Shown: positions 21,101 to 29,447 of the stretch, piece after piece
Numbering within the stretch: position 1 is the first letter of the stretch
How the letters are laid out: each line of letters opens with the position of its first letter
NCBI RefSeq assembly: GCF_001262605.1
Contig: NZ_LGTC01000001.1
Span: forward strand, 1,722,501 to 1,786,500
Reading direction: 5' to 3'
DNA from: Pseudobacteroides cellulosolvens ATCC 35603 = DSM 2933
Lineage (GTDB): Bacteria; Bacillota; Clostridia; Acetivibrionales; DSM-2933
Length of the DNA: 64,000 nt
Notes under the pieces: generated by a model
What the model saw: the letters and a program-made list of their open reading frames with translations, nothing else
Databases searched by the model: none
What the model was told of the DNA's origin: nothing
Program-made: the position numbers and the translations under genes

Positions 21101-23000
21101 TTATATTCTTGCACAGGTTACTGATAAAACAGTAAGTACAAAAGACAGTCTTGAAATATTCATCGATAAAGACGAAGCTTCTATGGACGATAATATGCAC
21201 TTTACTATAACGCCAAACAATTCAGTAACTAATGAAGTATATCATTGCTTTACCAAAAAAGATGATAACGGCTATTTGATTCAGGCTTTTATTCCTATTT
21301 CCAATTTTGCTCCTAAAAAAGGTGACAAATTGGAAATTGATTTTAGAGTAAAAGACTTTAATACAGACAATACATTATCTTCAGTAGTCGTTTGGAATGA
21401 TTACAAAAACAGATTAGATACCGATAATTCCGGATATGGTTTCTTATCTCTTGAAGGTGCTGCAAAGCTCATACAGGTAAAATGTGGTACACCAGTTATT
21501 GATGGCAGCGTTGACAGCACTTGGTACAACGTTTCTGATAATGAAACAGGAGTCTGGGTATCAGGGTCATCCGGATCAACTGCAAAATTCAAGACACTTT
21601 GGGATAAAGACTATCTCTATGTTCTGGCAGATGTAAGTGATACAAAACTTAGCAAGAAGAGCCCCAACACTTATGAACAAGATTCTGTAGAAATATTCGT
21701 AGACCAAAACAACAGTAAGACTACAGCTTATCAAACAGATGATTACCAAATTAGAATCAATTTTGATAATGAAGTTGCATTTGACCACGCTAAGCCACAA
21801 GGTTTCAAATCTGCTACATCAAAAACCGATACAGGTTATATTGTGGAAGCTGCAATACCAATGACTGCAATTAAATTAGAGGCAGGCAGATTATTAGGTT
21901 TTGATCTTCAGATTAATAATGACAATGATGAAGATGATACAGGCTCCAGAGATAGTGTAAGCATATGGTGTGATGCTTCAGGAAATTCTTGGCAGAGTTT
22001 ATCAGGCTTAGGTAATATCATACTCGAAAGTGAAATTGTATCAACACCTACTTCTACTCCTACACCTGTTACTTCTGAGTCAACAGCACCTACTTCTACT
22101 CCTACACCTGTTGCTTCTGAATCAACAGAACCTACTTCTACTCCTACACCTGTTGCTTCTGAATCAACAGAACCTACTTCTACTCCTACACCTGTTACTT
22201 CTGAGTCAACAGCACCTACTTCTACTCCTACACCAACTGCCACTTCAAGACCTTACATCGGTAGTAACCCAAACAATACAACATCAACACCTACTGCAAC
22301 ACCTACCCCAACTGCTACTGCAACACCAACTGTTACACCTACTGCAACACCTACAGCCAAAACATCAACAACACCTACTCCTACACCAAAGGCAAGTGCT
22401 ACAAATATACCAGTTTCTCCTAAGCCAGCTGCAGGCTTCAGCGATATTTCAAAGCACTGGGCTAAAGATTATATTAGTGCTCTGATAACAAAAGGAATTA
22501 TTAGCGGCTACACAGATGGAACAATCAAACCCGATAAAAACATTTCCAGAGCAGAACTTGCGGTTTCCATAATGAAAACATTGGGCCTCAAGCCTTTGGA
22601 TAACGCCAAGGTTGATTTTATAGATGCAAAGACCATACCTTCATGGGCATTAGGCTATATTGCATTGGCAAAACAAAGCGGAATCATACAAGGAAATGCT
22701 GACAAGACATTCAGTCCTAATAAGGAATGCAGCAGACAGGAAGCAATTACAATGATCATGAGAGCGTTTAAACTGGGTGAATCTACAAAAGAGCTTAAAT
22801 TCAAGGATGTTAAGGATATTCCCGGATGGTCATATAAGTATATTGCTAAAGCTACTGAGTCAGACCTTATAAAAGGCTATACCGACAATACATTTAAACC
22901 TGGAAAAAGTATAACAAGAGCAGAATTATTTACTCTATTGTTTAAATGTACAAATACTAATAAAAATACAAGCAAAAATACAGATGCAAACAAGAAATAA
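18123..23000 (+). CDS. SLH-anchored acetylxylan esterase/xylanase with long Thr/Pro linker (CBM22-CE4-CBM22-GH10-CBM9-CBM9-linker-SLH3)
   Basis: A secreted 1625-residue paralogue of the enzyme at 12257. Signal peptide about 1-35; CBM22 (about 40-195); CE4 deacetylase (about 202-390) with TFDDG, GNHSWSY, RPPN and ANDW; CBM22 (about 412-577); GH10 (about 585-945) with Glu723 in DVVNE and Glu844 in QVTELD; two CBM9 (about 957-1117 and 1120-1302). A Thr/Pro/Ser-rich linker follows (about 1305-1430), its first part built from 14-residue units; then three SLH repeats (about 1438-1610) and a short Asn/Lys/Thr tail. The linker should hold the catalytic part farther from the wall than in the 12257 protein, perhaps reaching through the S-layer. 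A strong AAGGGGGAG site precedes the ATG. Family calls are strong; the role of the linker is inference. Confidence 0.95.
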   Translation: MMSKRRINKCISFTISIIMLLSMLFTFNMSALAVDTQDINLVENGDMENSTNWWHANGGSSLTTVSDVKHSGNSSIKTNGRTNPWNGVAQVLTDNQRENPVAGKKYHGSAWVMFNSETKSNVTFKLSIKRNDGTEDKYDTVAQLDVEKGKWTLIEGDYTLPADSDVSKGVQIYVETNETDTFIDFYADDLSFSVAESAASEKLVALTFDDGPDKNLTPLVLDRLQKYKVPATFMMVGSKIGEDTKDVIQRVLDLGCEIGNHSWSYADMANMTSEEVKKSVTDTTYAIEQYSGTKPLFFRPPNLSISDTMFDAIDMPFVSGVTANDWERSTTAEQRAKAIIDNVKDGSIILLHDVQPLPHPTPEALDIIIPELLSQGYKFVTLSELFNKKGVALNPDDKTMYVTVGVDAPKIEGKDIVNNGDFENGINWWYNRGDASIEVTSDVYSDRSSVLKITGRKDGWHGAAQNLVGNEMGDPIPGNEYTGSAWVMYNSENAPDTMTFRLSVQWNDGTETHWDQVSQLSVSKGVWTKLEGIYTIPSNAVPSEGIHLYAETAEAKPADGATCIDFYLDDVSFKAQGTTEPITYDFDPNAISLRSVWDEYFPIGAAIRPDMTENPVYVEYLKKHYTSLTAENVMKPIEIQPEEGKFTFENADKIVNFAQENKMLVRGHAFVWHSQVPDWLFTDPADSSMPATREKLLERMKTHMETFMTRYKGKIHTYDVVNEVISDTEGLRDSKWKSIIGDMDNDGIADDYIIQAFKYAQEIADKIGDDKVKFCINDYSLESSTKKLDAFYDTVKRILDSGISKDRLVAGFQMHISNYGPSMEQIKSSIEKIASLGVKVQVTELDMSIYKSDTEEKKAATEEILASQAKRFMDLFDLFKKEAQKGIIDSVTLWGTDDGMSWKNDFPREGRTDAALIFNSRLQVKPAFTALTDPDSLPVYKKQINTYNGSPFISINNTDILWSTITPVDVTQVVYGTEGTTASVKTMWDNNSLYILAQVTDKTVSTKDSLEIFIDKDEASMDDNMHFTITPNNSVTNEVYHCFTKKDDNGYLIQAFIPISNFAPKKGDKLEIDFRVKDFNTDNTLSSVVVWNDYKNRLDTDNSGYGFLSLEGAAKLIQVKCGTPVIDGSVDSTWYNVSDNETGVWVSGSSGSTAKFKTLWDKDYLYVLADVSDTKLSKKSPNTYEQDSVEIFVDQNNSKTTAYQTDDYQIRINFDNEVAFDHAKPQGFKSATSKTDTGYIVEAAIPMTAIKLEAGRLLGFDLQINNDNDEDDTGSRDSVSIWCDASGNSWQSLSGLGNIILESEIVSTPTSTPTPVTSESTAPTSTPTPVASESTEPTSTPTPVASESTEPTSTPTPVTSESTAPTSTPTPTATSRPYIGSNPNNTTSTPTATPTPTATATPTVTPTATPTAKTSTTPTPTPKASATNIPVSPKPAAGFSDISKHWAKDYISALITKGIISGYTDGTIKPDKNISRAELAVSIMKTLGLKPLDNAKVDFIDAKTIPSWALGYIALAKQSGIIQGNADKTFSPNKECSRQEAITMIMRAFKLGESTKELKFKDVKDIPGWSYKYIAKATESDLIKGYTDNTFKPGKSITRAELFTLLFKCTNTNKNTSKNTDANKK
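22047..22235 (+). repeat. 42-bp tandem repeat coding the Thr/Pro linker
   Basis: Four complete 42-bp units (starting at 22047, 22089, 22131 and 22173) plus a 21-bp partial, in frame with the xylanase gene. Each encodes PTSTPTPV(T/A)SEST(A/E). The near identity of the units at the DNA level points to recent slippage or unequal crossing-over, so copy number may differ between strains. Confidence 0.9.
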
Positions 23001-23017
23001 TTTGCATTAAAACTTAG

Positions 23018-23058
23018 AAACAGCCAGCTGCAGTAAATTAGCAGTTGGCTGTTTTTTT
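23018..23058 (+). terminator. Terminator after the linker-type SLH xylanase
   Basis: AACAGCCA-x-CTGC pairs with GCAG-x-TGGCTGTT, followed by seven T. It lies 18 bp after the stop codon. Confidence 0.85.
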
Positions 23059-23141
23059 AATTCTTATTTTTTTCATATACCAAATAATATAAAAATTAAA
23101 AATTAAAAATCTATTAATTCTTATACATAAAGCATAAAGCA

Positions 23142-23990
23142 TTACTTAAATTTATTATCTCTAGCTACTATTGCAAACTCCTTAGTTTTATTATCAAATC
23201 CTTTGCCTGCAACATCAGAGAATATATCAATAACTCCTAGGCCATTCTCTTCAAATTCTGATCGTATGGATTCCACACTAAAACACTGAAACCAATTGTA
23301 AATAAACCGTTTACTGCTCTTATCAATTATCGCGTACTTTTCAAGAATAAGCTTCTCCATCTCATATTTAAAAGTATTAACAAAACAGTAGTAATCATCA
23401 GGTGACCAGAACCTATTGAGGTGATTGAACTCATATATGGAAATCTCTTGATTTTCATGGAAGTAATTATAAGAATATACATCCAGTATGATTGAACCAC
23501 CAGGCTTTAACAAGCCTCGAAATATATCGAGTAACTTTTTTCTCTGTGCTGGACTTAATGCAGTATAATCACACATTATCATTGTAATAAGGTCATATTT
23601 TTCATTTAAGTCGACCTTAAGATAGTCACCCCATATGTAATCGATATTTAAATTGTTTTTTACAGCTTCTTTTTGGGCATATTCAAGAGATCTCTGGGAG
23701 AAATCAATCCCTGTAACCTTTGCTCCTGTTTTGGCAAATCGGGAGGTATACAACCCAGGACCACAGCCAAAATCTATTATGCTTGAACTGCTGTTTATAT
23801 TAAAATACTCAACCATCCATTCAACTGATTTATCAATAAAGCCTATATTCCTAGATGCAGCATCAATAGATTCATCAAGATGGTATTCCAACATTTTTTG
23901 AGATGTATACTCATTTGTCCATAATTCCGGTGCAGTGTAAAACTCAAATGGCTGTGGCCTTTTATTTATTTCATTTAACTCACAAAACAT
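23142..23990 (-). CDS. Class I SAM-dependent methyltransferase
   Basis: About 282 residues with a class I methyltransferase core: motif I IIDFGCGPGLYT (SAM glycine loop), the acidic residue at the end of strand 2 in VTGIDFS, DLITMIMCDY as motif IV region, and LLKPGGSIILDVYSY after it. The family transfers a methyl group from SAM to a small molecule, protein or RNA; the substrate cannot be read from the sequence. The likely start is the ATG at 23990, seven bases behind an AGGAAGGTGG; an upstream ATG at 24011 would overlap that site. It stands alone, convergent with the xylanase gene, and is separated by 120 bp from asnS. A cytoplasmic protein, since no signal peptide or membrane segment is seen. 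The fold is confident; the function is unknown. Confidence 0.8.
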   Translation of the reverse strand: MFCELNEINKRPQPFEFYTAPELWTNEYTSQKMLEYHLDESIDAASRNIGFIDKSVEWMVEYFNINSSSSIIDFGCGPGLYTSRFAKTGAKVTGIDFSQRSLEYAQKEAVKNNLNIDYIWGDYLKVDLNEKYDLITMIMCDYTALSPAQRKKLLDIFRGLLKPGGSIILDVYSYNYFHENQEISIYEFNHLNRFWSPDDYYCFVNTFKYEMEKLILEKYAIIDKSSKRFIYNWFQCFSVESIRSEFEENGLGVIDIFSDVAGKGFDNKTKEFAIVARDNKFK

Positions 23991-24110
23991 AAAAACCACC
24001 TTCCTATTCATAAAAAACAGTTACAGCCAACATTTAGCCATAACTGTTTTGTCATCCACGATTTCCTTTTGTCATTAAAATTACTTATCTAAAAAACACT
24101 CGTCATTCAA

Positions 24111-25514
24111 TTAGAACTCAGCGGTGTTAACTGTTCTTGGGAATGATACAACATCTCTTATATTTGACATGCCTGTAATATACATGATGGCTCTTTCAAA
24201 ACCCAGGCCAAAACCAGCATGTTTTGTCCCGCCGTATTTCCTTAAATCCATATACCACCAGTAGTCATCCTTATGGAGTCCCATCTCATCCATTCTCTTT
24301 TCAAGATAATCAAGCCTTTCTTCCCTCTGGCTTCCTCCTATTATCTCTCCTACTCCCGGAACTAAAAGATCCATAGCTGCAACTGTCTTGTTATCATCAT
24401 TCATCCTCATATAGAAAGCTTTGATATCTTTTGGGTAGTCTGTAACAAATACAGGCTTTTTAAAAATCTGCTCGGTAAGATATCTTTCATGTTCAGTCTG
24501 AAGGTCTGCTCCCCACTCTACCGGGTATTCAAATTTGTCCTTATCTTTCTTAAGAAGCTCTACTGCCTCGGTATACGTAACATGTGCAAACTTGGAGTTG
24601 ACAATGTTATTAAGTCTTTCAAACAAAGTGTTGTCAACAAAACTATTAAAGAATGCCATTTCTTCCGGTGCATTTTCCATGCAGTAGTTAATTATAAATT
24701 TCAGCATATCTTCTGCAAGTTCCATGTCATCCTGAAGGTCTGAAAAGGCAATTTCCGGCTCAACCATCCAGAACTCTGCTGCATGTCTTGCAGTATTGGA
24801 GTTTTCAGCCCTGAATGTCGGTCCAAATGTATATACATTTCTAAAAGCCATGCAGTATGTTTCGCCTTCTAATTGACCGCTTACCGTAAGGTTGGTTTCC
24901 TTTCCGAAGAAGTCCTGGCTGAAATCTACTGCACCTTCCTCAGTTCTGGGCAAATTATTTAAGTCAAGGGTAGACACTCTGAACATTTGTCCTGCACCTT
25001 CAGCATCACTTCCGGTTATAATCGGTGTATGAACATACACAAAGCCTCTCTCCTGAAAAAACTTGTGGATTGCATAAGCCGCTAAAGACCTTATCCTAAA
25101 AACTGCAGAAAAAGTATTTGTCCTTGGTCTTAAATGTGCAATGGTCCTCAAATACTCAAATGTATGCCTCTTCTTTTGAAGTGGATAATCAGGCGTTGAG
25201 AGACCTTCTATTTGAATGCTGCTTGCTTTTAACTCAAAAGGCTGTTTTGCATTTGGAGTTTCAACCAGCTTTCCACAAACAATAATTGAAGATCCTACAG
25301 GCATTTTAGTTACTTCCTTGAAGTTTGGAATGTTGCCCTCTTCAAAAACAATTTGAAGGTTTTTAAAGAAAGATCCGTCATTCACCTCAATAAACCCGAA
25401 AGTCTTGGAATCTCTTAATGTCTTAACCCATCCTGATATGGTTATGTCTTTGTTTACGTAGTCCTGAGCCTGCCTATACAGACTTTTTATCATTGTACTT
25501 TTCATATTATCCAT
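24111..25514 (-). CDS. asnS: Asparaginyl-tRNA synthetase
   Basis: A 467-residue class IIb synthetase that charges tRNA-Asn with asparagine. The N-terminal OB-fold anticodon-binding domain (about 15-110) contains [21 protein letters not shown]; the catalytic domain shows the motif 2 region [21 protein letters not shown] and motif 3 in [15 protein letters not shown] near the C-terminus. The length matches bacterial AsnRS, and the long insert between motifs is typical of AsnRS rather than AspRS. An AAAGGGG lies just upstream of the ATG; a second in-frame ATG nine bases on is possible. It lies 49 bp downstream of asnA, so synthesis of asparagine and its attachment to tRNA are probably co-expressed. 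High confidence. Confidence 0.95.
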   Translation of the reverse strand: MDNMKSTMIKSLYRQAQDYVNKDITISGWVKTLRDSKTFGFIEVNDGSFFKNLQIVFEEGNIPNFKEVTKMPVGSSIIVCGKLVETPNAKQPFELKASSIQIEGLSTPDYPLQKKRHTFEYLRTIAHLRPRTNTFSAVFRIRSLAAYAIHKFFQERGFVYVHTPIITGSDAEGAGQMFRVSTLDLNNLPRTEEGAVDFSQDFFGKETNLTVSGQLEGETYCMAFRNVYTFGPTFRAENSNTARHAAEFWMVEPEIAFSDLQDDMELAEDMLKFIINYCMENAPEEMAFFNSFVDNTLFERLNNIVNSKFAHVTYTEAVELLKKDKDKFEYPVEWGADLQTEHERYLTEQIFKKPVFVTDYPKDIKAFYMRMNDDNKTVAAMDLLVPGVGEIIGGSQREERLDYLEKRMDEMGLHKDDYWWYMDLRKYGGTKHAGFGLGFERAIMYITGMSNIRDVVSFPRTVNTAEF

Positions 25515-25563
25515 TAACCCCTTTGTTAATTGATATTTTAACCTTTATTTGATATTTAATTCA

Positions 25564-26586
25564 TTATAATATTTTTATATTTGCTTCATCGCAAATTTTA
25601 ATCATCGAATCCGGCCATATGGATGCCTGTACTTCACCAATATGGGCTTTTTTCATAAAGAACATACAAAGTCTGGATTGGCCTATTCCGCCGCCAACAG
25701 TGTAAGGAAGCTTTCTTTCCATCAAATCCTTATGGAATCCGAGACGTTTACGGTCTTCACAGCCTGCTTCCTTCAGCTGACTTACAAGTGAATCCTCATC
25801 TACCCTTATTCCCATTGAAGATATTTCAAAAGCTCTATTTAAAACAGGATACCATAAAACTATATCTCCGTTAAGTTCCCAATCATCATAGTCAGGTGCC
25901 CTTCCGTCATGCTTGATGCCGGACTTCAAAAGGCCTCCTATTTTCATTACAAATACAGCCTTCTTTTCCTTCGCTATCATATCTTCCCTTTCCTTAGGTG
26001 TAAGTGCAGGGAACATATCTTCAAGTTCCTGAGTAGTAACAAAGCTGATTTCTTCAGGTAATATTTTAGGTATTTCAGGGTGCATTGTACAAACGAAGTC
26101 TTCTGTTTTCTTAACGGCACTGTAAATTTTTCTTACAATGCTCTTTAATGTATCAACATTTCTATCTTTCTTTTCAATCACAAGTTCCCAATCCCACTGG
26201 TCAACATAGATTGAGTGAAGATTATCAAGGTCTTCATCTCTTCTTATGGCGTTCATATCGGTATATAAACCTTCACCAACTTTAAAATCATATTTACCCA
26301 GAGCCATACGCTTCCATTTTGCAAGAGAATGTACAACTTCTACAGTATCTCCGCCAATTCCCTTAACATCAAAGGCTACCGGTCTTTCCACCCCATTAAG
26401 GTTATCATTCATTCCTGTTTCAGGCCTAATGAACAAAGGTGCTGAAACCCTGCTCAAATTAAGTACTCTTGACAGCTCACTTTCGAAATTGTCTTTTATT
26501 TTCTTAATAGCATTCTCTGTTTGCTTTACAGTTAAAATAGGATCATATTTTTCCGGTATAATAAGTCTATCATTTTTATCTGCCAC
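25564..26586 (-). CDS. asnA: Aspartate-ammonia ligase (ammonia-dependent asparagine synthetase A)
   Basis: A 340-residue AsnA, converting aspartate, ammonia and ATP to asparagine, AMP and pyrophosphate in the cytoplasm. The fold is related to class II tRNA synthetases. Family-typical stretches are [47 protein letters not shown] and the C-terminal [14 protein letters not shown]. The start is GTG at 26586, because a GAGGAGGAAA site sits eight bases before it and no ATG is in range. The length is the normal one of about 330-340. It forms a pair with asnS. I looked for an Asn-type T-box leader and saw no T-box consensus in the 220 bp upstream, so control, if any, is by other means. High confidence. 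Confidence 0.95.
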   Translation of the reverse strand: MADKNDRLIIPEKYDPILTVKQTENAIKKIKDNFESELSRVLNLSRVSAPLFIRPETGMNDNLNGVERPVAFDVKGIGGDTVEVVHSLAKWKRMALGKYDFKVGEGLYTDMNAIRRDEDLDNLHSIYVDQWDWELVIEKKDRNVDTLKSIVRKIYSAVKKTEDFVCTMHPEIPKILPEEISFVTTQELEDMFPALTPKEREDMIAKEKKAVFVMKIGGLLKSGIKHDGRAPDYDDWELNGDIVLWYPVLNRAFEISSMGIRVDEDSLVSQLKEAGCEDRKRLGFHKDLMERKLPYTVGGGIGQSRLCMFFMKKAHIGEVQASIWPDSMIKICDEANIKIL

Positions 26587-26623
26587 AATATTTCCTCCTC
26601 AACGAACAAAATAGTCAATTCAC

Positions 26624-26629
26624 ATTATA
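26624..26629 (-). promoter_or_regulatory. Possible -10 element of asnA
   Basis: On the reverse strand TATAAT occurs about 40 bp upstream of the GTG start. No good -35 hexamer is found at 17 bp, only TTGTGG at about 20, so this is a weak call. Confidence 0.3.
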
Positions 26630-26736
26630 TCACCGTTTTAAATGCATTTCCACAAAAAGGTGAGTTTGCCTCAAATATTTTGCGAATGAATGGCAATTCT
26701 TAAATCATCCCCACAGCTCATATTTTAAAAATACAT

Positions 26737-26774
26737 AAAAAAGCTGTATTCATAATATTCTTATGATACAGCCT
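26737..26774 (-). terminator. Terminator of the GH5 gene
   Basis: Read on the reverse strand, GCTGTATCATAA pairs with TTATGAATACAGC, followed by six T. It ends the cellulase transcript before asnA. Confidence 0.8.
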
Positions 26775-26808
26775 TTATAATTATCTAAGTCATGACTATT
26801 TTTTATTT

Positions 26809-28821
26809 CTAATTTATAGCCGGATATCCTGCTGATGTCTTATTGAAGTTTTTAGCCAGAATAATAACATCCGACATATTGATACTGTTATCACTGTTAA
26901 AGTCAGCACAAGTTAAAAATCCTGTATCGGTAGATACTTTATTAAAAGCTTTTGCAAGTTCCACAACATCTGCAATATTGATAGTACCATCCTGAACTTC
27001 TTTTACCGGCAAATCACCTGCCCACATATCCAATGGAGCAGTTTCCCCCGATATTTCCTTATCAGCGTTTACAGTGATCGATGAAATAGTTCTTTCAAGA
27101 TATCCTGCCTTGCTTATCTTAATGGTGTATGTTTTTCCAGGAACATTTTTTATGGCAAAAAAACCATTATCATCCGATACTGCACTTAACTCTGTTCCAT
27201 CGAGCTCAACCTTGAATCCTGCCATTACACTGCTGCTTGTATAGTTAAACACAGGTTTTATGTAACCCGACACTGTAAAACCTGAACCATTTTCAGTAGG
27301 TGTTGGCGTAACCTTAGTAGGTGTAGGCTTAGTTGATGTTGGTTTAGTTGATGTTGGTTTAGTTGATGTTGGTTTAGTTGGTGTTGGTGTAGATTTTGTA
27401 GGTGTTTCACCTGATTCAACAAAATCACTTACCGATATACCGTTTTTACCTAATGGTAATTTATGGTCCAAACCAACAAACTTACCTTCTTTATTTTGCC
27501 ATAAAGTAGGCAGCAAGTAATTGTCATATTTATTGTCATTCCATTTTAGGTCTCTTCCGCCTTCAAAAGCTGTACCTTCTCCACGGGTCAACAATCCGCC
27601 TGTATCAGCAGAGTCAATATTTATGCACCAGAAAGTATGATGTAATTTGTATTTATTTTCTACAATATAATCTCTCATGGACCTTAAATATTTCTTATTG
27701 AGATCAAGAAGCTTGTCGCCACCTTCTGTAAGGCCTCCCCATTCTCCAACCAGCAATGGAGCTATTCCATCCTCCATAATGTACGCCCAGTTCTCTTTCC
27801 AGCATTCATCATATAATATTTTTTTTGCTGTATCATCGTCTGCAGTTACAAACTCACCCTTAAACCATTCCTGCTCATATACTAACGGACCATAGTCATG
27901 AGGTGAATATACAAGCTGCTTTTGATATTTTCCCAGATTAATAGGATAATCTTTAACACCTCTTAAATTTCCTCCCCACCAATTGCCGTAGTATTCGTTT
28001 TTACCTGTCCAAGGGCTTAAATCCACCTCTTCATCATCCCATTTTCCGTCTTTAGGATATATTTCTACCCCTTCAACAAATATCAATACATTAGGATGTA
28101 CTTCCAATATTTTTAATGCTGTCTCCTGTGCAACTCTCTTCCAGTTTGTTGCCCTGTTGGAATCATCCCAGATTGCGCTTTGGGACATCATCTTTAATGT
28201 TCCTGTATTTGTATGCGGCTCGTTCTTTAGGTCAAAACCTATTACTGTATCATCATCTTTGAAATGATTAGCTGCCCATACCCAGGCAGATTTGAATACT
28301 TCTTCTGTTATGGTACCTTTGAACCAGACAGGGTGCGTATGCCCCATATTGTCTGTCTCTGCACTATGTACATCAAGTATAACCTTGATTCCTACCCTCT
28401 TGAAGTTTTCCAGCATAAAGTGGAACAATTCATAACTGTTTAGTCCAGCCAAAGCTTCGTTATTGTAGCTTGTATCTGTTGAAATGGGATATTGGCCCTT
28501 ACTCCACGCATATAATAAGTCAGTTGCAATTGGTAATCTTACTACATTGATACCCTTATCTGCAACTATTTCAATATCTTTTACAATATTGCTGTGATAC
28601 GAATCCAAAAGCATTCTTTCCCTGCAGTTAAACCCGAACCAATTGGCACCGGTTAACCATACTTTTTTCCCATCCTTGTCAACTATATTGGTGCCTTCCA
28701 CGTGAAGCCAGTCATCACCCTGCTCGGTGACATCAACTTCTTCTGCTGAAGCTGTTATACTGCTGGGTATAACTGATGAAATAAGTATCATTACTAATGA
28801 TAAAATAAAAATTTTTTTCAT
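26809..28821 (-). CDS. GH5 cellulase with X-module and dockerin
   Basis: A secreted 670-residue endoglucanase-type enzyme. Signal peptide 1-26; GH5 domain (about 36-465) with VRLPIA, DLKNEPHT (Glu201, acid/base), SPHDYGP, and LLVGEWGG (Glu360, nucleophile); a Lys/Thr/Pro linker (471-512) made of KPTST repeats; X-module (about 516-598, GYIKPVFNYTSS... NGFFAI); dockerin (about 600-670) with a first unit AGDLPVKEVQDGTINIADV and a second [14 protein letters not shown]. The X-dockerin matches those of the GH9 and the first xylanase in this window, including the widened first loop. It should act on cellulose or another beta-glucan while bound to a cohesin. A GGGGGAAA ribosome site precedes the ATG. 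The enzyme is the only cellulase here on the reverse strand and has its own terminator. GH5 assignment is strong; subfamily is not determined. Confidence 0.95.
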   Translation of the reverse strand: MKKIFILSLVMILISSVIPSSITASAEEVDVTEQGDDWLHVEGTNIVDKDGKKVWLTGANWFGFNCRERMLLDSYHSNIVKDIEIVADKGINVVRLPIATDLLYAWSKGQYPISTDTSYNNEALAGLNSYELFHFMLENFKRVGIKVILDVHSAETDNMGHTHPVWFKGTITEEVFKSAWVWAANHFKDDDTVIGFDLKNEPHTNTGTLKMMSQSAIWDDSNRATNWKRVAQETALKILEVHPNVLIFVEGVEIYPKDGKWDDEEVDLSPWTGKNEYYGNWWGGNLRGVKDYPINLGKYQKQLVYSPHDYGPLVYEQEWFKGEFVTADDDTAKKILYDECWKENWAYIMEDGIAPLLVGEWGGLTEGGDKLLDLNKKYLRSMRDYIVENKYKLHHTFWCINIDSADTGGLLTRGEGTAFEGGRDLKWNDNKYDNYLLPTLWQNKEGKFVGLDHKLPLGKNGISVSDFVESGETPTKSTPTPTKPTSTKPTSTKPTSTKPTPTKVTPTPTENGSGFTVSGYIKPVFNYTSSSVMAGFKVELDGTELSAVSDDNGFFAIKNVPGKTYTIKISKAGYLERTISSITVNADKEISGETAPLDMWAGDLPVKEVQDGTINIADVVELAKAFNKVSTDTGFLTCADFNSDNSINMSDVIILAKNFNKTSAGYPAIN
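27334..27390 (-). repeat. 15-bp tandem repeat in the GH5 linker
   Basis: About three copies of a 15-bp unit encode KPTST in the linker. The units are almost identical at the DNA level. This is a normal way for Thr/Pro linkers to vary in length. Confidence 0.8.
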
Positions 28822-29447
28822 TTTACTTTTCCCCCTAAAACTAACTGTTTTAATTGAAATTAAAATTTTTTACAGCATTTCTCTATATGGAATGTGTAAC
28901 TGATTTGATTTGTATATTTCAATGAATAGATTAATATATATAAATACGATAGAAAATGGATAGTATTTTAAATTGAGTAAATGCATCCTTACTATACTAT
29001 GATACTGCTAAACTAGCTTTATATTTTAACTGTCACCTCCATAAAATATTGATTTTTATTTGAATATTATAAATACAAAAATCAAAAGTAAAATTATTAT
29101 CCTTTTTATATAGATAATAATATCATAAAATTTACATAAGTACAACAAACTAATGACTACTAATCACTACTATTGACTATACGAATGGCAAACAAATAAA
29201 TTCTCTGTTATTTTCGTTTCTAATATTGTAGCATTTCCCAACTAAATAAAAAAAAGTAATTTTAGGAAGGATTTTTGTATTTTATGTGGAATTTATGAAA
29301 TGTATATATATCAAAATTATATTGAATAAAAATCTATTAATTTTTACATTTGTCTATCGCAAATTCCGTTTAATCTTCGTTATTTGCTCTGACATATGTA
29401 TATTAACAATGATTCTAATATATATTGTTTTCTTAAGGAGAGTAAAT
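28822..29447. other. AT-rich intergenic region between GH5 and the FIST gene
   Basis: About 625 bp between divergently read genes. A reading frame open from 29286 runs into the FIST gene but lacks a ribosome site and is hydrophobic by base composition. A GGAGGTGACAG on the reverse strand (about 29027-29040) looks like a ribosome site but has no reading frame after it. No promoter, RNA or repeat could be defended. Confidence 0.4.

Noticed and set aside
22047..22235. Regular repeats that might be taken for a CRISPR array
   Set aside because: The units are contiguous, in frame, encode a linker and have no spacers.
22030..22485. Leu/Gln/His-rich reading frame over the linker of the SLH xylanase
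   Set aside because: It is the shifted reading of the Thr/Pro tandem repeats; low-complexity codons give long open frames by chance and no ribosome site precedes it.
26587..26736. T-box leader before asnA
   Set aside because: Expected for Asn genes, but no T-box consensus or terminator/antiterminator pair is present; the only hairpin belongs to the GH5 terminator.
29286..29447. N-terminal extension of the FIST protein
   Set aside because: It has no ribosome site, whereas AAGGAGAG lies right before the ATG at 29448; the FIST domain starts there.
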